From Variovorax sp. (GTDB taxonomy: Bacteria > Pseudomonadota > Gammaproteobacteria > Burkholderiales > Burkholderiaceae_C), in NCBI GenBank assembly GCA_028292285.1, contig JAQGMP010000043.1, positions 1 to 34,013 on the forward strand: 34,013 nt of DNA, in the 5' to 3' direction. The notes beneath the pieces are model-generated. The model saw only the letters and a list, made by a program, of their open reading frames with translations. It ran no database searches and was not told the origin of the DNA. This document shows positions 8,952 to 18,416 of this stretch, piece by piece (the stretch's first letter is position 1; each line of letters opens with the position of its first letter). Made by a program: the position numbers and the translations under genes.

Positions 8952-9344
8952 ATGACTCGCCGAGCTCAGATCGCAAGGGCAGTCGCGTGGACCTTGATGC
9001 TCTTGACCATGCTGCCCGTCATTGCTGGCGCTGCCGAGCGACGCTGCGGCTGGTACCAGAATCCGACCCCCGCCAACCTGCTGCTCACCGACAAGGACGG
9101 CGAGTGGTGGATCACCTCCCAGATGCAGGCCAACGGGCCGGACGCGGAGGGCGTCGATGACAAGGCGCCTCAATTCGATGCCAGGCAATACGTGCGAACG
9201 CAACCGAATGGCTACGGTTATGGCTGCGCCTGTCTGACGGTCGAGACGGATGCGAAGGCAGGGCGAATCACCAGGGTACTCGCCGGAAAGGCGCTGCCAC
9301 TCGCGCGATGCCGAAGCGACAAGGCACTACCCAAACCTTTTTAA
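8952..9344 (+). CDS. DUF4087-like secreted protein
   Basis: MTRRAQIARAVAWTLMLLTMLPVIAGAAERRCGWYQNPTPANLLLTDKDGEWWITSQMQANGPDAEG...GYGYGCACLTVETD; signal peptide then RCGWxxNPTPxNxxLxDxDGEW pattern. Confidence 0.8.
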   Translation: MTRRAQIARAVAWTLMLLTMLPVIAGAAERRCGWYQNPTPANLLLTDKDGEWWITSQMQANGPDAEGVDDKAPQFDARQYVRTQPNGYGYGCACLTVETDAKAGRITRVLAGKALPLARCRSDKALPKPF

Positions 9345-10051
9345 CGCCCGGTGCCCTGGGTGTCGCCGGTCGCTCAAAGGATTGCCACTTCGCCTGTCTG
9401 GACAGCAGCGGCCGATGAGCTGACACGAAAAATCCCATGTAGCAGGCATTCCCAGCAGTCTGCGCTGAAAGCTCCGCGCTCATTCAAATCATTCATTGCC
9501 AGGTTTTTAGGCGGCCGGGGGAGCCGCCGTGTCGATCCAACGATCACGCGCCGCGTCTTGAAGACACCATTCGACTCCTTGACGGCATCCCCGGACCTCG
9601 AAACGTGATCTCGGTCCAGCCTCGGGCACCGCGTAAGCCCCTGCATGGTGGATCACCCTTCCGCCGGGGACATGGACCGCCTGTCCTGCAGCGCGAACTC
9701 CTTGGGCACCGACCAGGCTGGGGCTCTCCGGGAGCAGCCGCCACGCGGTCCACGGTCGCGCTTTGAACCAGCGCTCGCGCGCCACACGCTCGAGCGTCAG
9801 CTGTGAACGATCATGGGACGGTGGCAAGCTCATGAACAAGCTCATCAGCGCGCCAGCGGACGACAATTCACTTGCCTCGGTGGGCATCGCTGCAACGTCA
9901 TCAACTCGCGCCTCGCTCAAAGCTCTGCGTATCCCTGGACAGCTGACTGCCGCGCGAAATTTCCTACACGCGCACGCGGCAAACGCCTCGTCGGACCACC
10001 TACCTCCCGCCAAAAGCTGCCGCATCTTTTCACGAAACGAGGAGCATTCCG

Positions 10052-10828
10052 ATGAACACCGCCACCTACGCCCAAGCAGATGCACCGGAGACGTCGCTGC
10101 AGACTCCACCCAGGGTTGCGCGCTCGACTGCCTGGCGGCGCGTATCTTGGGGCGCGATCATCGCAGGCGTGGTGATCGCGATGGTCCTCCAGCTTGTGTT
10201 GAGCCTCTTGGGTGCGAGTCTCGGCCTGAGCACCGTCGATCCAGCGAGTTCCGGTAGTCCGGAGCGGGCCACGTTCGCGGTCGCCGCTGGTGCGTGGTGG
10301 GTGGCCAGCAGTGCACTGGCCCTGTTCGCGGGGGGGTGGGTGGCCGCCCACCTTGCCGGCGCGCCGGATAAAACCGACGCCTCGCTGCACGGGCTGCTCA
10401 CCTGGGGCCTCGCCACCGTCGTGATGGCAGCCGTCGCGATGTCGGTGGTCGGCTCGGTGGTTGCCGGCGGCGGCAAGCTGCTTGGCGCGGCCGCGGCCGG
10501 AGCAAGCGGAACCCTGGCCGACGCCGTGCGGAGCCAGACTCCAGCCGACATCTCGATCGACAACCTGAAGGGCCAAGCGCAGCAGCGCCTCGCACAGGCA
10601 GCGAGCCCCGGCGCGTCACCCGTGGATCCCTCGGCACCGCTGACGGAGGATCAGAAAGCGCAGGCTGAGGCGAAGGCACGACAATTGGCCGATCACGCCG
10701 CCAGACGCGCGTCGCAGGCAGCCCTTGCTGCACTGCTGGCGATGGTAATTGGCGCCGTCGCCGCGACCTTCGGGGGTTCGCTTGCGGGCCGCCGCTACTG
10801 GGTGGCCAATAACAACGGGCGCTTCTGA
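10052..10828 (+). CDS. Putative multi-pass membrane protein (hypothetical)
   Basis: MNTATYAQADAPETSLQTPPRVARSTAWRRVSWGAIIAGVVIAMVLQLVLSLLGASLGLSTVDP...; several hydrophobic segments; RBS-like GAGGAG upstream. Confidence 0.8.
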   Translation: MNTATYAQADAPETSLQTPPRVARSTAWRRVSWGAIIAGVVIAMVLQLVLSLLGASLGLSTVDPASSGSPERATFAVAAGAWWVASSALALFAGGWVAAHLAGAPDKTDASLHGLLTWGLATVVMAAVAMSVVGSVVAGGGKLLGAAAAGASGTLADAVRSQTPADISIDNLKGQAQQRLAQAASPGASPVDPSAPLTEDQKAQAEAKARQLADHAARRASQAALAALLAMVIGAVAATFGGSLAGRRYWVANNNGRF

Positions 10829-10895
10829 GTCTCGGCGCACTCTTGTTCTGCTCAATCGACGTCTCGATCCGCTGGCACCTCCGTACAGCGCCGCC

Positions 10896-11366
10896 ATGGC
10901 TCAAAGCAACGCGACCCCGCGCGGTGGCCCGCGACCCGCAGCGCCCGACAGGGCACCGCCTGCCCAACTCCCTGATGCCATGTTCATGGAACTGCTTGCT
11001 GCATATCGGCCCAGTGGCGGACTGGCCCGCGGCAGCGAAGTGGCGATCCGTGCGGCAAGCACGCGGCCGGACAGCATGGCTGGGCTGGAGCAGTGTCTCG
11101 AACAACGTTTGCTCGTTTCGCTCGATTGGCATTCGGCACTGTGGTTGCCACTCTTCCAGTTCGATCGATCCGACATGTCCCTGCGGAATGAGGTCCAACG
11201 TGCCTGCGCGGAGCTGCGCGGCGTCATGGATGACTGGGAGCTCGCTGCTTGGTTCGTTCGACCACAGTGCGCGCTGCACCATTGCTCCCCCTTGCATGTG
11301 TTGGACGCCGAGCCGGAACTCGTTGTCGAGGCTGCTCGGCGCGAACATTTCCTGCAGACCATTTGA
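10896..11366 (+). CDS. Protein with MbcA/ParS/Xre (DUF2384)-like C-terminal region
   Basis: MAQSNATPRGGPRPAAPDRAPPAQLPDAMFMELL...WLPLFQFDRSDMSLRNEVQRACAELRGVMDDWELAAWFVRPQCALHHCSPLHVLDAEPELVVEAARREHFLQTI; resembles DUF2384 'DDWELAxWF..P...L....P...L......V..AAR'. Confidence 0.65.
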   Translation: MAQSNATPRGGPRPAAPDRAPPAQLPDAMFMELLAAYRPSGGLARGSEVAIRAASTRPDSMAGLEQCLEQRLLVSLDWHSALWLPLFQFDRSDMSLRNEVQRACAELRGVMDDWELAAWFVRPQCALHHCSPLHVLDAEPELVVEAARREHFLQTI

Positions 11367-11403
11367 AGACGGAACCCGCGATGCAACTGAAATAGGAGCC
11401 GCC

Positions 11404-11595
11404 ATGCCAGAAGATACGGACATCCCCCTACCTCACGCGCAGGACTCTGCGCGCGCTGCGTACCAAGTCCTCGCGGAGCGCGCGGGCGTCGTTCAGCCGG
11501 GGGCGAGCATGTCGGAAGAACTTTTTGCATTCGCCGAGGCCGTCGCTCGAATGGGTGAAGTGGGAGGAACGTTTGGTGAAGGGAAGGTGACCTGA
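11404..11595 (+). CDS. Small hypothetical protein
   Basis: MPEDTDIPLPHAQDSARAAYQVLAERAGVVQPGASMSEELFAFAEAVARMGEVGGTFGEGKVT; start preceded by AGGAG-like RBS (aataggagccgccATG). Confidence 0.6.
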   Translation: MPEDTDIPLPHAQDSARAAYQVLAERAGVVQPGASMSEELFAFAEAVARMGEVGGTFGEGKVT

Positions 11596-12138
11596 CGCCT
11601 ATTTCTCGGGGCGTGAATCGGTCGGTTCGGAACTGCGTTGAATGGTGCTCCGGCGTCACGGCCTCGGCGCGCGCGGTTGGGCCAGCGTCGCGATCACCGC
11701 CTGCTAACAGCTTCTGGCTTCGCGCGGTCCGGTCATGAGTCCGTAGACCTGGCCGTCGTCTTCGAAGCGATCGAAGCAGGCATCGCGTTCGCGCGCCTCT
11801 CGCGCGGCGTCAAGTCGGCCTTTTCCAGGTCGCGCAACACGGCGTCCACCGAGCCACTCAGGCTGTAGCGAGGCCTTCAAACATAATTCTTCGGGCAGCG
11901 GGCAAGGTGGCGTTGTGCGCCACTGCCAGTCGATGAACTCGCGCGCTTCGGTGTTGCGCCACATCCAGATCGCGAAGGGCTGGACCCCGCATGGCGTCAA
12001 CCGCCCCGCGTCGGTTCGGCCTCAGCCTGATCGCCGAAGCGCGCACGGCCTCGAGCGCCCGGGTGGTGGTCGTGTAAGTCAAACGTCTTTCCCGCCGTCG
12101 CGCGGCCGACGGTGATCGGACGCGGCGGCGCGTACGCC

Positions 12139-12525
12139 TCACGGAAGGCTGCGGATCACGAGCGCCGCCGATGCCGCGACGTCAAAAGCAAGCCGACCTC
12201 TCAAGCCGGCGTGCTCCGGGTAAGGGTCCTCATAGGACCAGACCGCATCTTCGACCTTGGCGTCCTTCGTGCGGATACTGAAATAGGTCGCGATGCCCTT
12301 GAACGGACAACTCGTCGTCTTGGTCGACGGCTTGAGGAACTGCATCTGCACGTCGTCCCTGGAAAAATAAAAGTGCGCCGGCTGGCTGTCTTCGGTGAGA
12401 CGGATCACGTCTCCACGTGAATCGGCCAGGCACTGCCCGTCCAACTCGACCGTCATGCGCCCGGCTGCCAGCGACTCGACGATCTGGTGTTCGGGATGTT
12501 GGAGGTGGCCGGGAGATGGCGTCAT
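12139..12525 (-). CDS. DUF427 domain-containing protein
   Basis: MTPSPGHLQHPEHQIVESLAAGRMTVELDGQCLADSRGDVIRLTEDSQPAHFYFSRDDVQMQFLKPSTKTTSCPFKGIATYFSIRTKDAKVEDAVWSYEDPYPEHAGLRGRLAFD; DUF427 pattern (T.CP.KG.A.Y..., W.Y.DP). Confidence 0.92.
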   Translation of the reverse strand: MTPSPGHLQHPEHQIVESLAAGRMTVELDGQCLADSRGDVIRLTEDSQPAHFYFSRDDVQMQFLKPSTKTTSCPFKGIATYFSIRTKDAKVEDAVWSYEDPYPEHAGLRGRLAFDVAASAALVIRSLP

Positions 12526-12797
12526 GGCTGCGCCGCCTTGCCGCGAGCGCAGCCGATGCGCGACAGCAGCATGCCAATGGCTTTGGCATACAGGAAAGGA
12601 GAGTATCGATGCATGGGCGTGTCTTTCGATAAGGAAGCAGAGCTGTCCGTGCGGCAAGCCTCATGCCCGAGGCGCGCCGGTGCCAATGACCGTGCCGTTT
12701 GGCGCTGGCGCGCGCGCACGTGAACGTTTCTCTCCCAGGTTGCAGCCGTGGGGAAGGCGTGCGGCAAGTCTTGCCGGCCGCGATCGGTTTGGCCCAT

Positions 12798-13187
12798 TCA
12801 GGTGTCCAGCTTCGAGGCCCGGAAGTACGGCTGCGACGACTCCATGAACGAATGGTGCAGTCGCGCCAGTTCAAGTGCGATCGCCTGCGCCTGCGACCGG
12901 GCCTCTACCGAGCCGTTGCGCATCGCGCCGACAGCCGCCTCGAAGCGCATCGTCGCCGCCTTCCATGCGCCGTAACGCGACTGGAATTCGCTCCAGTCCA
13001 GCGCATCGTCAGCGCGCGGACCTTCAAGCGGCGTTTCGCCGCGCGCGGCCTCCAGTTCCCAAGGACTGAACTCGACGTTCGGGCCCTCGGTGAAGTTGTC
13101 GGCGGCCTGCTTGAGATCGGCCGCCGAGGGCGCCGGCACGCCGGGCACGCCGCTGCCCGTGCCGCCGTGAGGATCAGTATCAACCAT
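12798..13187 (-). CDS. Hypothetical protein
   Basis: MVDTDPHGGTGSGVPGVPAPSAADLKQAADNFTEGPNVEFSPWELEAARGETPLEGPRADDALDWSEFQSRYGAWKAATMRFEAAVGAMRNGSVEARSQAQAIALELARLHHSFMESSQPYFRASKLDT; RBS-like AAGGAGC upstream; plausible composition. Confidence 0.7.
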   Translation of the reverse strand: MVDTDPHGGTGSGVPGVPAPSAADLKQAADNFTEGPNVEFSPWELEAARGETPLEGPRADDALDWSEFQSRYGAWKAATMRFEAAVGAMRNGSVEARSQAQAIALELARLHHSFMESSQPYFRASKLDT

Positions 13188-13319
13188 GAAAAGCTCCTTG
13201 GGAACTGTCGAGCATGACCTTGCAGCGGCCGCTATCTGTCGGACCCAGGAGGTGCAAGGTGTCAGAACGCGGAGGACAGCGCGTGCGCGGCTTCGACGTT
13301 GAGCGCGCAGTTGTCAACC

Positions 13320-13805
13320 TTAGATGCCGCCATCCTCAGGCGTGTCCTCGCGCTCGTCAGGCGCATACAGTCTGTCCCGGGGAGCGTAGATGACGGAACT
13401 CAGCAAGCCCGTCAGAACAAGGCCAGCCAGAGCTTGTGCCACCTTCGCCTCATCGTAGTCGCAGAGCGGAACAAGCTGGTGTGAGTCCAGCGATAGCTTT
13501 CCTGAAAGTCCGAGGTACACGCGCGTTAAAACTACAGGCTCGGATGCGTACTTTGCGACGAACTCGAACTCCGCGAGCGCAGGCTCGGCATCGACGACAA
13601 CCGCTCCCCACCGCACTAGGTAGGGCGTGTCAAGACACTGACCCGTGAACCCATCCGCCGCCCGCGAAATTGTCTGGACGTGTCCCCTGCAAAGAGGATC
13701 GACACGCTCGCTGCCAAGATGTCGCAGAAACTTGGTGACGAGCGCGTCGAGGTCGGCGAACGCCTTCAAAACGCCTTCCGTTTTCTGCTCGAGTTCGGTG
13801 TTCAT
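13320..13805 (-). CDS. Hypothetical protein
   Basis: MNTELEQKTEGVLKAFADLDALVTKFLRHLGSERVDPLCRGHVQTISRAADGFTGQCLDTPYLVRWGAVVVDAEPALAEFEFVAKYASEPVVLTRVYLGLSGKLSLDSHQLVPLCDYDEAKVAQALAGLVLTGLLSSVIYAPRDRLYAPDEREDTPEDGGI; natural-looking composition. Confidence 0.65.
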   Translation of the reverse strand: MNTELEQKTEGVLKAFADLDALVTKFLRHLGSERVDPLCRGHVQTISRAADGFTGQCLDTPYLVRWGAVVVDAEPALAEFEFVAKYASEPVVLTRVYLGLSGKLSLDSHQLVPLCDYDEAKVAQALAGLVLTGLLSSVIYAPRDRLYAPDEREDTPEDGGI

Positions 13806-13828
13806 AAGAGCTCCATTGAAACCAATCC

Positions 13829-14455
13829 GATTGGTCAACCATTTTGCCGGGATAGCAGAGCGGGCGGGAGCGCCCCGTCTCCGGTGGGAGCGTGCACGCC
13901 CCTTCGTCGGGGTACTGCAGGACATCGACTTCACCTTCAGTGCGTCGAAGCCAGTCAGCATCCAGGCCCTGGTCGAGCGCGACGAGCGGATCGTCGCGGC
14001 ACGGGACGCGGCGGCGCGAAAGAGTCTTGAGCTGATGCGGAATTCGCGGCGACCCGCAAGAAGGGGCAGGCCTGTCATTTCGTGAAGAACGGGCGACCTG
14101 GTGGCTGCCACCTTCATTCATGAGCTGTCGCGCGCGCCGGATCCTTAACTGCACACGCATGCCATCGTCATGAACCTTACCGGCCGCTCCGAAGGCGAGT
14201 GCGGGCGCTGTCAGCGAGGACCTGTTCAAGAACGTCACGGTGTCGATGCCCTCCACCGTGCGACGCTGGCGGCCGAATGGAGGGCCTCGTGCCTCGACCT
14301 GCGTCACGCGCAACGGGAAGATGGGCACTGGCGCACATACCGGACGCTGCCATCCAGCACTTCAGCCAGCGCAGCCAGGAGATCTAGCGCCTGCTCGCGC
14401 CGCGGGGTCAGGACCGCGGCACTGCGACGACGGCACAAAAGCCGAACATCACGCT
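13829..14455 (+). pseudogene. Decayed MobF (TrwC/TraI-type) conjugative relaxase N-terminal domain
   Basis: Pieces in shifting frames: LVNHFAGIAERAGAPRLRWERA..; DIDFTFSASKPVSIQALVERDERIVAARDAAARKSLEL; AEFAATRKKGQACHFVKNG; GDLVAATFIHELSRAPDP*LHTHAIVMNL; SEDLFKNVTVSM; IPDAAIQHFSQRSQEI*RLLAPRG. These are successive MobF motifs (TFSAPKSVSI, THELSRxxDPxLHTHxVxxN, FSxRxxEI). Confidence 0.85.
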
Positions 14456-14956
14456 TGGCGATGGTCGTACTCAGCGAGGACCGTCTAAGGCCCTCACGCC
14501 CGCCCGGCGCGCGGGGTCTCGCGTCGAACCTCTGCACCTGAATAGATTCGACTGCACGTCGCACCTGCAGGTCGCAACGGAAACACGCAACTAACTCGCG
14601 GTCCACACCCTGTCCAATGTTCGCGAGCGAGTGACTGCGCGGTACAGGTCGTATTTGTGGTTGCAGATCCCGACAGCGGCGCGCGCGGCGCCGTGGGCCG
14701 CGGAAGCCGATCGCAGAGCGTTGGTGCCCCGTCGCGAAGCCGACATCCCGAAGAGGAGATCCCTGATATTTTTTGATTCCAGAGGGTGCAGCAGTGGTGC
14801 CCCTGCGCTTGAATCCTGCTGACGTAGCGACAAGCTTCGGAGCGAGCGGATCGATGGTTACCGCTTCCGGCCAGCGACATCCGAACTTAGTCCATTTCTT
14901 CTCAGGGAATCAGGGTGAGCCCTCATACAGTGCACTTGCCATCAGCCTAGGCTGGT

Positions 14957-15280
14957 ATGGCGAATGAAGGAGACAGCATGCTCACAACAGGTCAAAAGGC
15001 CACCATCCTCGCCAAGGCCGGCGATGCAGTGCCAGCGTTCCCGGCACGCTCCCTTCCCATCCAGGAACGACATCTCTTTAGAGGCGCCGAGGCGCCTCAG
15101 GAAGAGCTGGACGCCGACGCGCAGCAAGCGCGAGCTGCCGAGCGATGGTGCCAGCAGATCGAGGACATGTACGTGGTACACGTCGCAGCGCGCGCGGCGC
15201 GCAGCCTGCGCGAAGCGCAGGACGCGCTGCAGCTGGACCGCCTGCGACAGGCCAACGCTCATCCGGCTCACCGCGAATGA
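14957..15280 (+). CDS. Small hypothetical protein
   Basis: MANEGDSMLTTGQKATILAKAGDAVPAFPARSLPIQERHLFRGAEAPQEELDADAQQARAAERWCQQIEDMYVVHVAARAARSLREAQDALQLDRLRQANAHPAHRE; alternative start at MLTTGQK (14978). Confidence 0.5.
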   Translation: MANEGDSMLTTGQKATILAKAGDAVPAFPARSLPIQERHLFRGAEAPQEELDADAQQARAAERWCQQIEDMYVVHVAARAARSLREAQDALQLDRLRQANAHPAHRE

Positions 15281-15448
15281 ACAACGGCGATGGACGGCGC
15301 CCTGAGCGCGCGTAAGCCCATCACCGGGCGGTCTGCTGCAACGTCACCGGCGAATGCGGGCATGCCGCGGGCGAGGATGAACTCGAACGCTTCGCCAGCA
15401 TGGCCAAAGGCCCCAACTTCCCCGAACGGTCGAAGCCGCGGCGGGGCT

Positions 15449-15489
15449 GGTGATGGTGATGCTGATGCTGATGCTGATGCTGATGGTGG
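15449..15489. repeat. TGATGC hexanucleotide microsatellite
   Basis: tgatggtgatgctgatgctgatgctgatgctgatggtgg; encodes (DA)n in the + ORF and (SA)n/(SI)n on the other strand. Confidence 0.9.
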
Positions 15490-15538
15490 CGGCATCAGAA
15501 CGGGTCAGGGTCGCCCCAGGTCCCTGCTGATCTGTACT

Positions 15539-15710
15539 GCTGTACTTCGGCCGCGGCATGTGGATCCGCAACAACCTTGGGCTTCGGCACGGCGACAAGG
15601 GGGCAATCAAAAATCGCGCCGCCGAGAGCCCGGACGACGCCTAGACCTTCCTGGTGAGGCATTCTGGAAGCACCTGGGCGGGCTGCTGCCGAAGCTGCAC
15701 TTGGGCAGCC
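15539..15710 (+). pseudogene. DUF6794-like gene remnant
   Basis: Frame: LYFGRGMWIRNNLGLRHGDKGAIKNRAAESPDDA* followed in another frame by EAFWKHLGGLLPKLHL; resembles 'LxFGxGxxIRNxxGL...HPDDASGxIIxAxWxxL'. Confidence 0.5.
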
Positions 15711-15813
15711 GGGATCACCCGAGGAGTGAATTGGAAACCGCGGGGGATTTGCGCGTGCGTTTGTGCCCAAGTCAAGCCCCTGGCAGGCGAAAACTCACGA
15801 TCCCCCAATGAGT

Positions 15814-15850
15814 GTTGTCCACACGAAGCGTGCATATCTTTGTGGACAAC
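15814..15850. repeat. Perfect 10-bp inverted repeat of DnaA-box-like sequence
   Basis: GTTGTCCACA (15814-15823) ... TGTGGACAAC (15841-15850), 17-nt spacer. Confidence 0.85.
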
Positions 15851-16414
15851 CGCACCAGCAACTGCAAGATGCTTTGCCCCGCGGGCGATTCAGGCCGCTG
15901 CCTGTTAATGAGGCAGTCATCAAGTCGGCTTGGGCCTTGCGCGCGCCGAGGCATTTCTGCGTCGGGCACCGGGTTCATTGGGGGGCCGTCCACGCGGCGT
16001 CAAGAGGATGAGAAGATCTGGTCCTGCGCCTCAGGCCATGATCGGCATACGGCGTTTACCTCGCCGTGCCGAGGCTTGACCAAGCTGCGATTGAGCTCCC
16101 TCACGGGCCGGAACAATTGCAGCGAACGCCGCTCATGGCGCACTGCGCCGATCGCCCTCATCGGCAGCGAGCAGCGTTGTCGACGTCAACGACCCAACAT
16201 GTGCCCGCGCTAACCTGGGCCGCTCGCCCGGTGAACGCCACAACGATGATTCTCCAGCGGTGCCGCCAGGGCAACGTGCAGGGAGGCGGCAAATCAGCAG
16301 ATCCACTAGGCTCCAGTTGCAGCCCCACCTCGAGAGCATGCCAGACTCGGAGCTCAATTCGGCCGCCGACTGAAAGGGGACCTCAAACCGCGCGGGTGCG
16401 CTGTCAACACCTTA

Positions 16415-16696
16415 TCAAGCTTGGGCCTTGGCATCCAAGACCGCAGCGCTTGGCCGGCCCCATAGCCGCCACCAGGGGCTCGGAGCTTTGCCGCCCGTCG
16501 GAGTGAGCGGCGCACTGTCAGTGTTAAAGAGACTGGCGCGTCGTCGCAGCTCCCGCTCGAGCTCGTGCGCTCTGCCATACGCCCGGCAATTTCCGTGCAG
16601 CGCTTCGCGCCTTTGAAGCCATGCGGCTTCCGCCAAGGCCTCATCTGTCAGATCTGAAACATCGATTGATTGCTGTTGCACCTGGCTCTCCAACAC
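16415..16696 (-). CDS. Small hypothetical protein
   Basis: GTG start: MLESQVQQQSIDVSDLTDEALAEAAWLQRREALHGNCRAYGRAHELERELRRRASLFNTDSAPLTPTGGKAPSPWWRLWGRPSAAVLDAKAQA; coherent helical protein with PWWRLW tail; the upstream part of the 206-aa ORF looks non-coding. Confidence 0.65.
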   Translation of the reverse strand: MLESQVQQQSIDVSDLTDEALAEAAWLQRREALHGNCRAYGRAHELERELRRRASLFNTDSAPLTPTGGKAPSPWWRLWGRPSAAVLDAKAQA

Positions 16697-16986
16697 CTCA
16701 CATTTTGCTGTCAGTCGGCAAGATATGCCATGGACAAGAAGTCGTAGTCCGACAGCTCGCCGGCACCACGAGCACCAGGAAATCCTGCGTCCCGCATAGG
16801 CGCTCCCGCTCGTCACCACGTTGAGAAGTGCGAGTGGCTCGCCTCGGCTTTGATCGCCCGCGTCACCATGCCTAAGGGCCGCCGGCACGAGCGCAGCCGA
16901 CCGGGCCGGCCTCCAACTCGAATCATGTTTCTCTTCAGGCGTTATGCATCGTAGGTACGTTGAAACTCGCCGGCTGCGATCCGAGG

Positions 16987-17736
16987 CTAGATGCGAATGA
17001 AGTTGATACGCGCGGTCGCGGAGGCTTCTCTCCAAACGTTGGTGCGATCCCCTTCATGGCTCGGCTCAGCGGAGACTCCGACAATCACCGCGCGCAGGAT
17101 GAGTCCGGTGAAATGAGCGCGTAGCAAAAACATCCTCACCGGCGCCGCAGCAGTTGCACGCAGAGGAGCACCGTCGGGCAGCGAACGAAAGGGCACGTCA
17201 AGGCCGGGGTGCAATGCGAACTCCTCTATGGGAGGCACCGCGATCTCCAAGCCTTGGCCGATGCGGAACTGGTAGTGCTTCGACGCCCGGACCTCGAGGC
17301 ACATGGGTCTTGCAAGGCGTACCTTCCGTTTCAGCTCATGCTGAAGCAGGCCTGCAGGGGTGAGCCTGTCCGCGACGATCTCCACGTGGTTCTCGACCAG
17401 AAAGCCCAGCTTGACCGCGTGCCCAGAGCAATGCTCGACCTCGAGCCAAACGGGATGGCCTTCCTCAAGTATTTTCGCGATTCTTAGGTGGTCTGCCTTG
17501 ACGAGCGATCCAACCCTGCCCCGTTCCCCGACAGTACCAGGCCTGTAGGCATTGATCCATTCATAGTTTGGCCGCGTCCAAAGCTTCAGGCAGTCGCCGA
17601 CCGCGCACCGGCTGAGCTGTTGCGCATCGGCGTCGACTAACTGAACACTCTTGTTCCAAAACATAGCTCCCCCCGCTGCGTTGATGCGCTTGCGGCGCTC
17701 CGCTTTGCGCAAGACGAACCACGCCGCCTTGAACAC
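16987..17736 (-). CDS. Hypothetical protein
   Basis: MFKAAWFVLRKAERRKRINAAGGAMFWNKSVQLVDADAQQLSRCAVGDCLKLWTRPNYEWINAYRPGTVGERGRVGSLVKADHLRIAKILEEGHPVWLEVEHCSGHAVKLGF...; natural composition; start could be 17664. Confidence 0.65.
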   Translation of the reverse strand: MFKAAWFVLRKAERRKRINAAGGAMFWNKSVQLVDADAQQLSRCAVGDCLKLWTRPNYEWINAYRPGTVGERGRVGSLVKADHLRIAKILEEGHPVWLEVEHCSGHAVKLGFLVENHVEIVADRLTPAGLLQHELKRKVRLARPMCLEVRASKHYQFRIGQGLEIAVPPIEEFALHPGLDVPFRSLPDGAPLRATAAAPVRMFLLRAHFTGLILRAVIVGVSAEPSHEGDRTNVWREASATARINFIRI

Positions 17737-17936
17737 CCAGTCCGCGTGCAGTCGGTCGATTGGCGTGGACTACCGCTGCATGCGCTCGACGTTCAAGGGC
17801 TCCCCTGCATGACCGCGGCCATAACCGCTTGTGCTCGTCGGCGACGGGTTACCACGCGTTGCAGGGCAGCGGAATACTCTTTCGCGGGTAGCAACCATGA
17901 TCTTTCCTTTGCATCGGAGCGCGCCGCACAACGGCG

Positions 17937-18200
17937 TCAATGGCTGTAAATGGCCCTGATGTGCTCACCGGCATTGGCGCCCGCTTCTTCATCGCCGTAG
18001 CCGTCGCCGATGCTGGCGCACATCTCGACCACCGCGTGCGCGAAGTCGATCAGGTTCTGGTTGACGAGATCACCTCTCCGGATCAAGCCCGCCTTCATGG
18101 CCGCCTCTGAGAAGACGACGTGTGGGTCCAGTGTCTGCCATCCGACAGGCTCGTCATTTTCATGTTCCACAAGGCATCTCCTTCGCTGCTGATTGTTCAA
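17937..18200 (-). CDS. Small hypothetical protein
   Basis: MNNQQRRRCLVEHENDEPVGWQTLDPHVVFSEAAMKAGLIRRGDLVNQNLIDFAHAVVEMCASIGDGYGDEEAGANAGEHIRAIYSH; coherent composition. Confidence 0.65.
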   Translation of the reverse strand: MNNQQRRRCLVEHENDEPVGWQTLDPHVVFSEAAMKAGLIRRGDLVNQNLIDFAHAVVEMCASIGDGYGDEEAGANAGEHIRAIYSH

Positions 18201-18416
18201 AGCGTTCCGCAGGAATAGCGCCCTTGCCTTTCACCTTCGCACGATCAGAAGACCGGACGCCGGGCGCACAGAGCTCTCGGCCTTCTTCGCGATCAAACCC
18301 TTCAGCTCTGTCGGCAACTACGCGCTCGAAGAACACCACCTTCCGACGTAAGAGGTGACCAACGCACATGACGCCGACCTCACGTGGGGCGAAGCACATC
18401 CAGCTTCTAGCCGCCT

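Noticed and set aside
9507-10109. 200-aa reverse ORF
   Set aside because: C-terminal part looks somewhat protein-like, but it overlaps the start of the membrane-protein gene and has no recognisable family; not supported enough.
11704-12142. Reverse ORFs (MTPCGVQPFAIWMWRNTEAREFIDWQWRTT...)
   Set aside because: Possible remnant, but overlapping frames are equally open and no family could be named.
15449-15489. Short-period repeat considered as a CRISPR-like array
   Set aside because: Hexanucleotide microsatellite without spacers; not CRISPR. No direct-repeat/spacer pattern seen elsewhere by eye.
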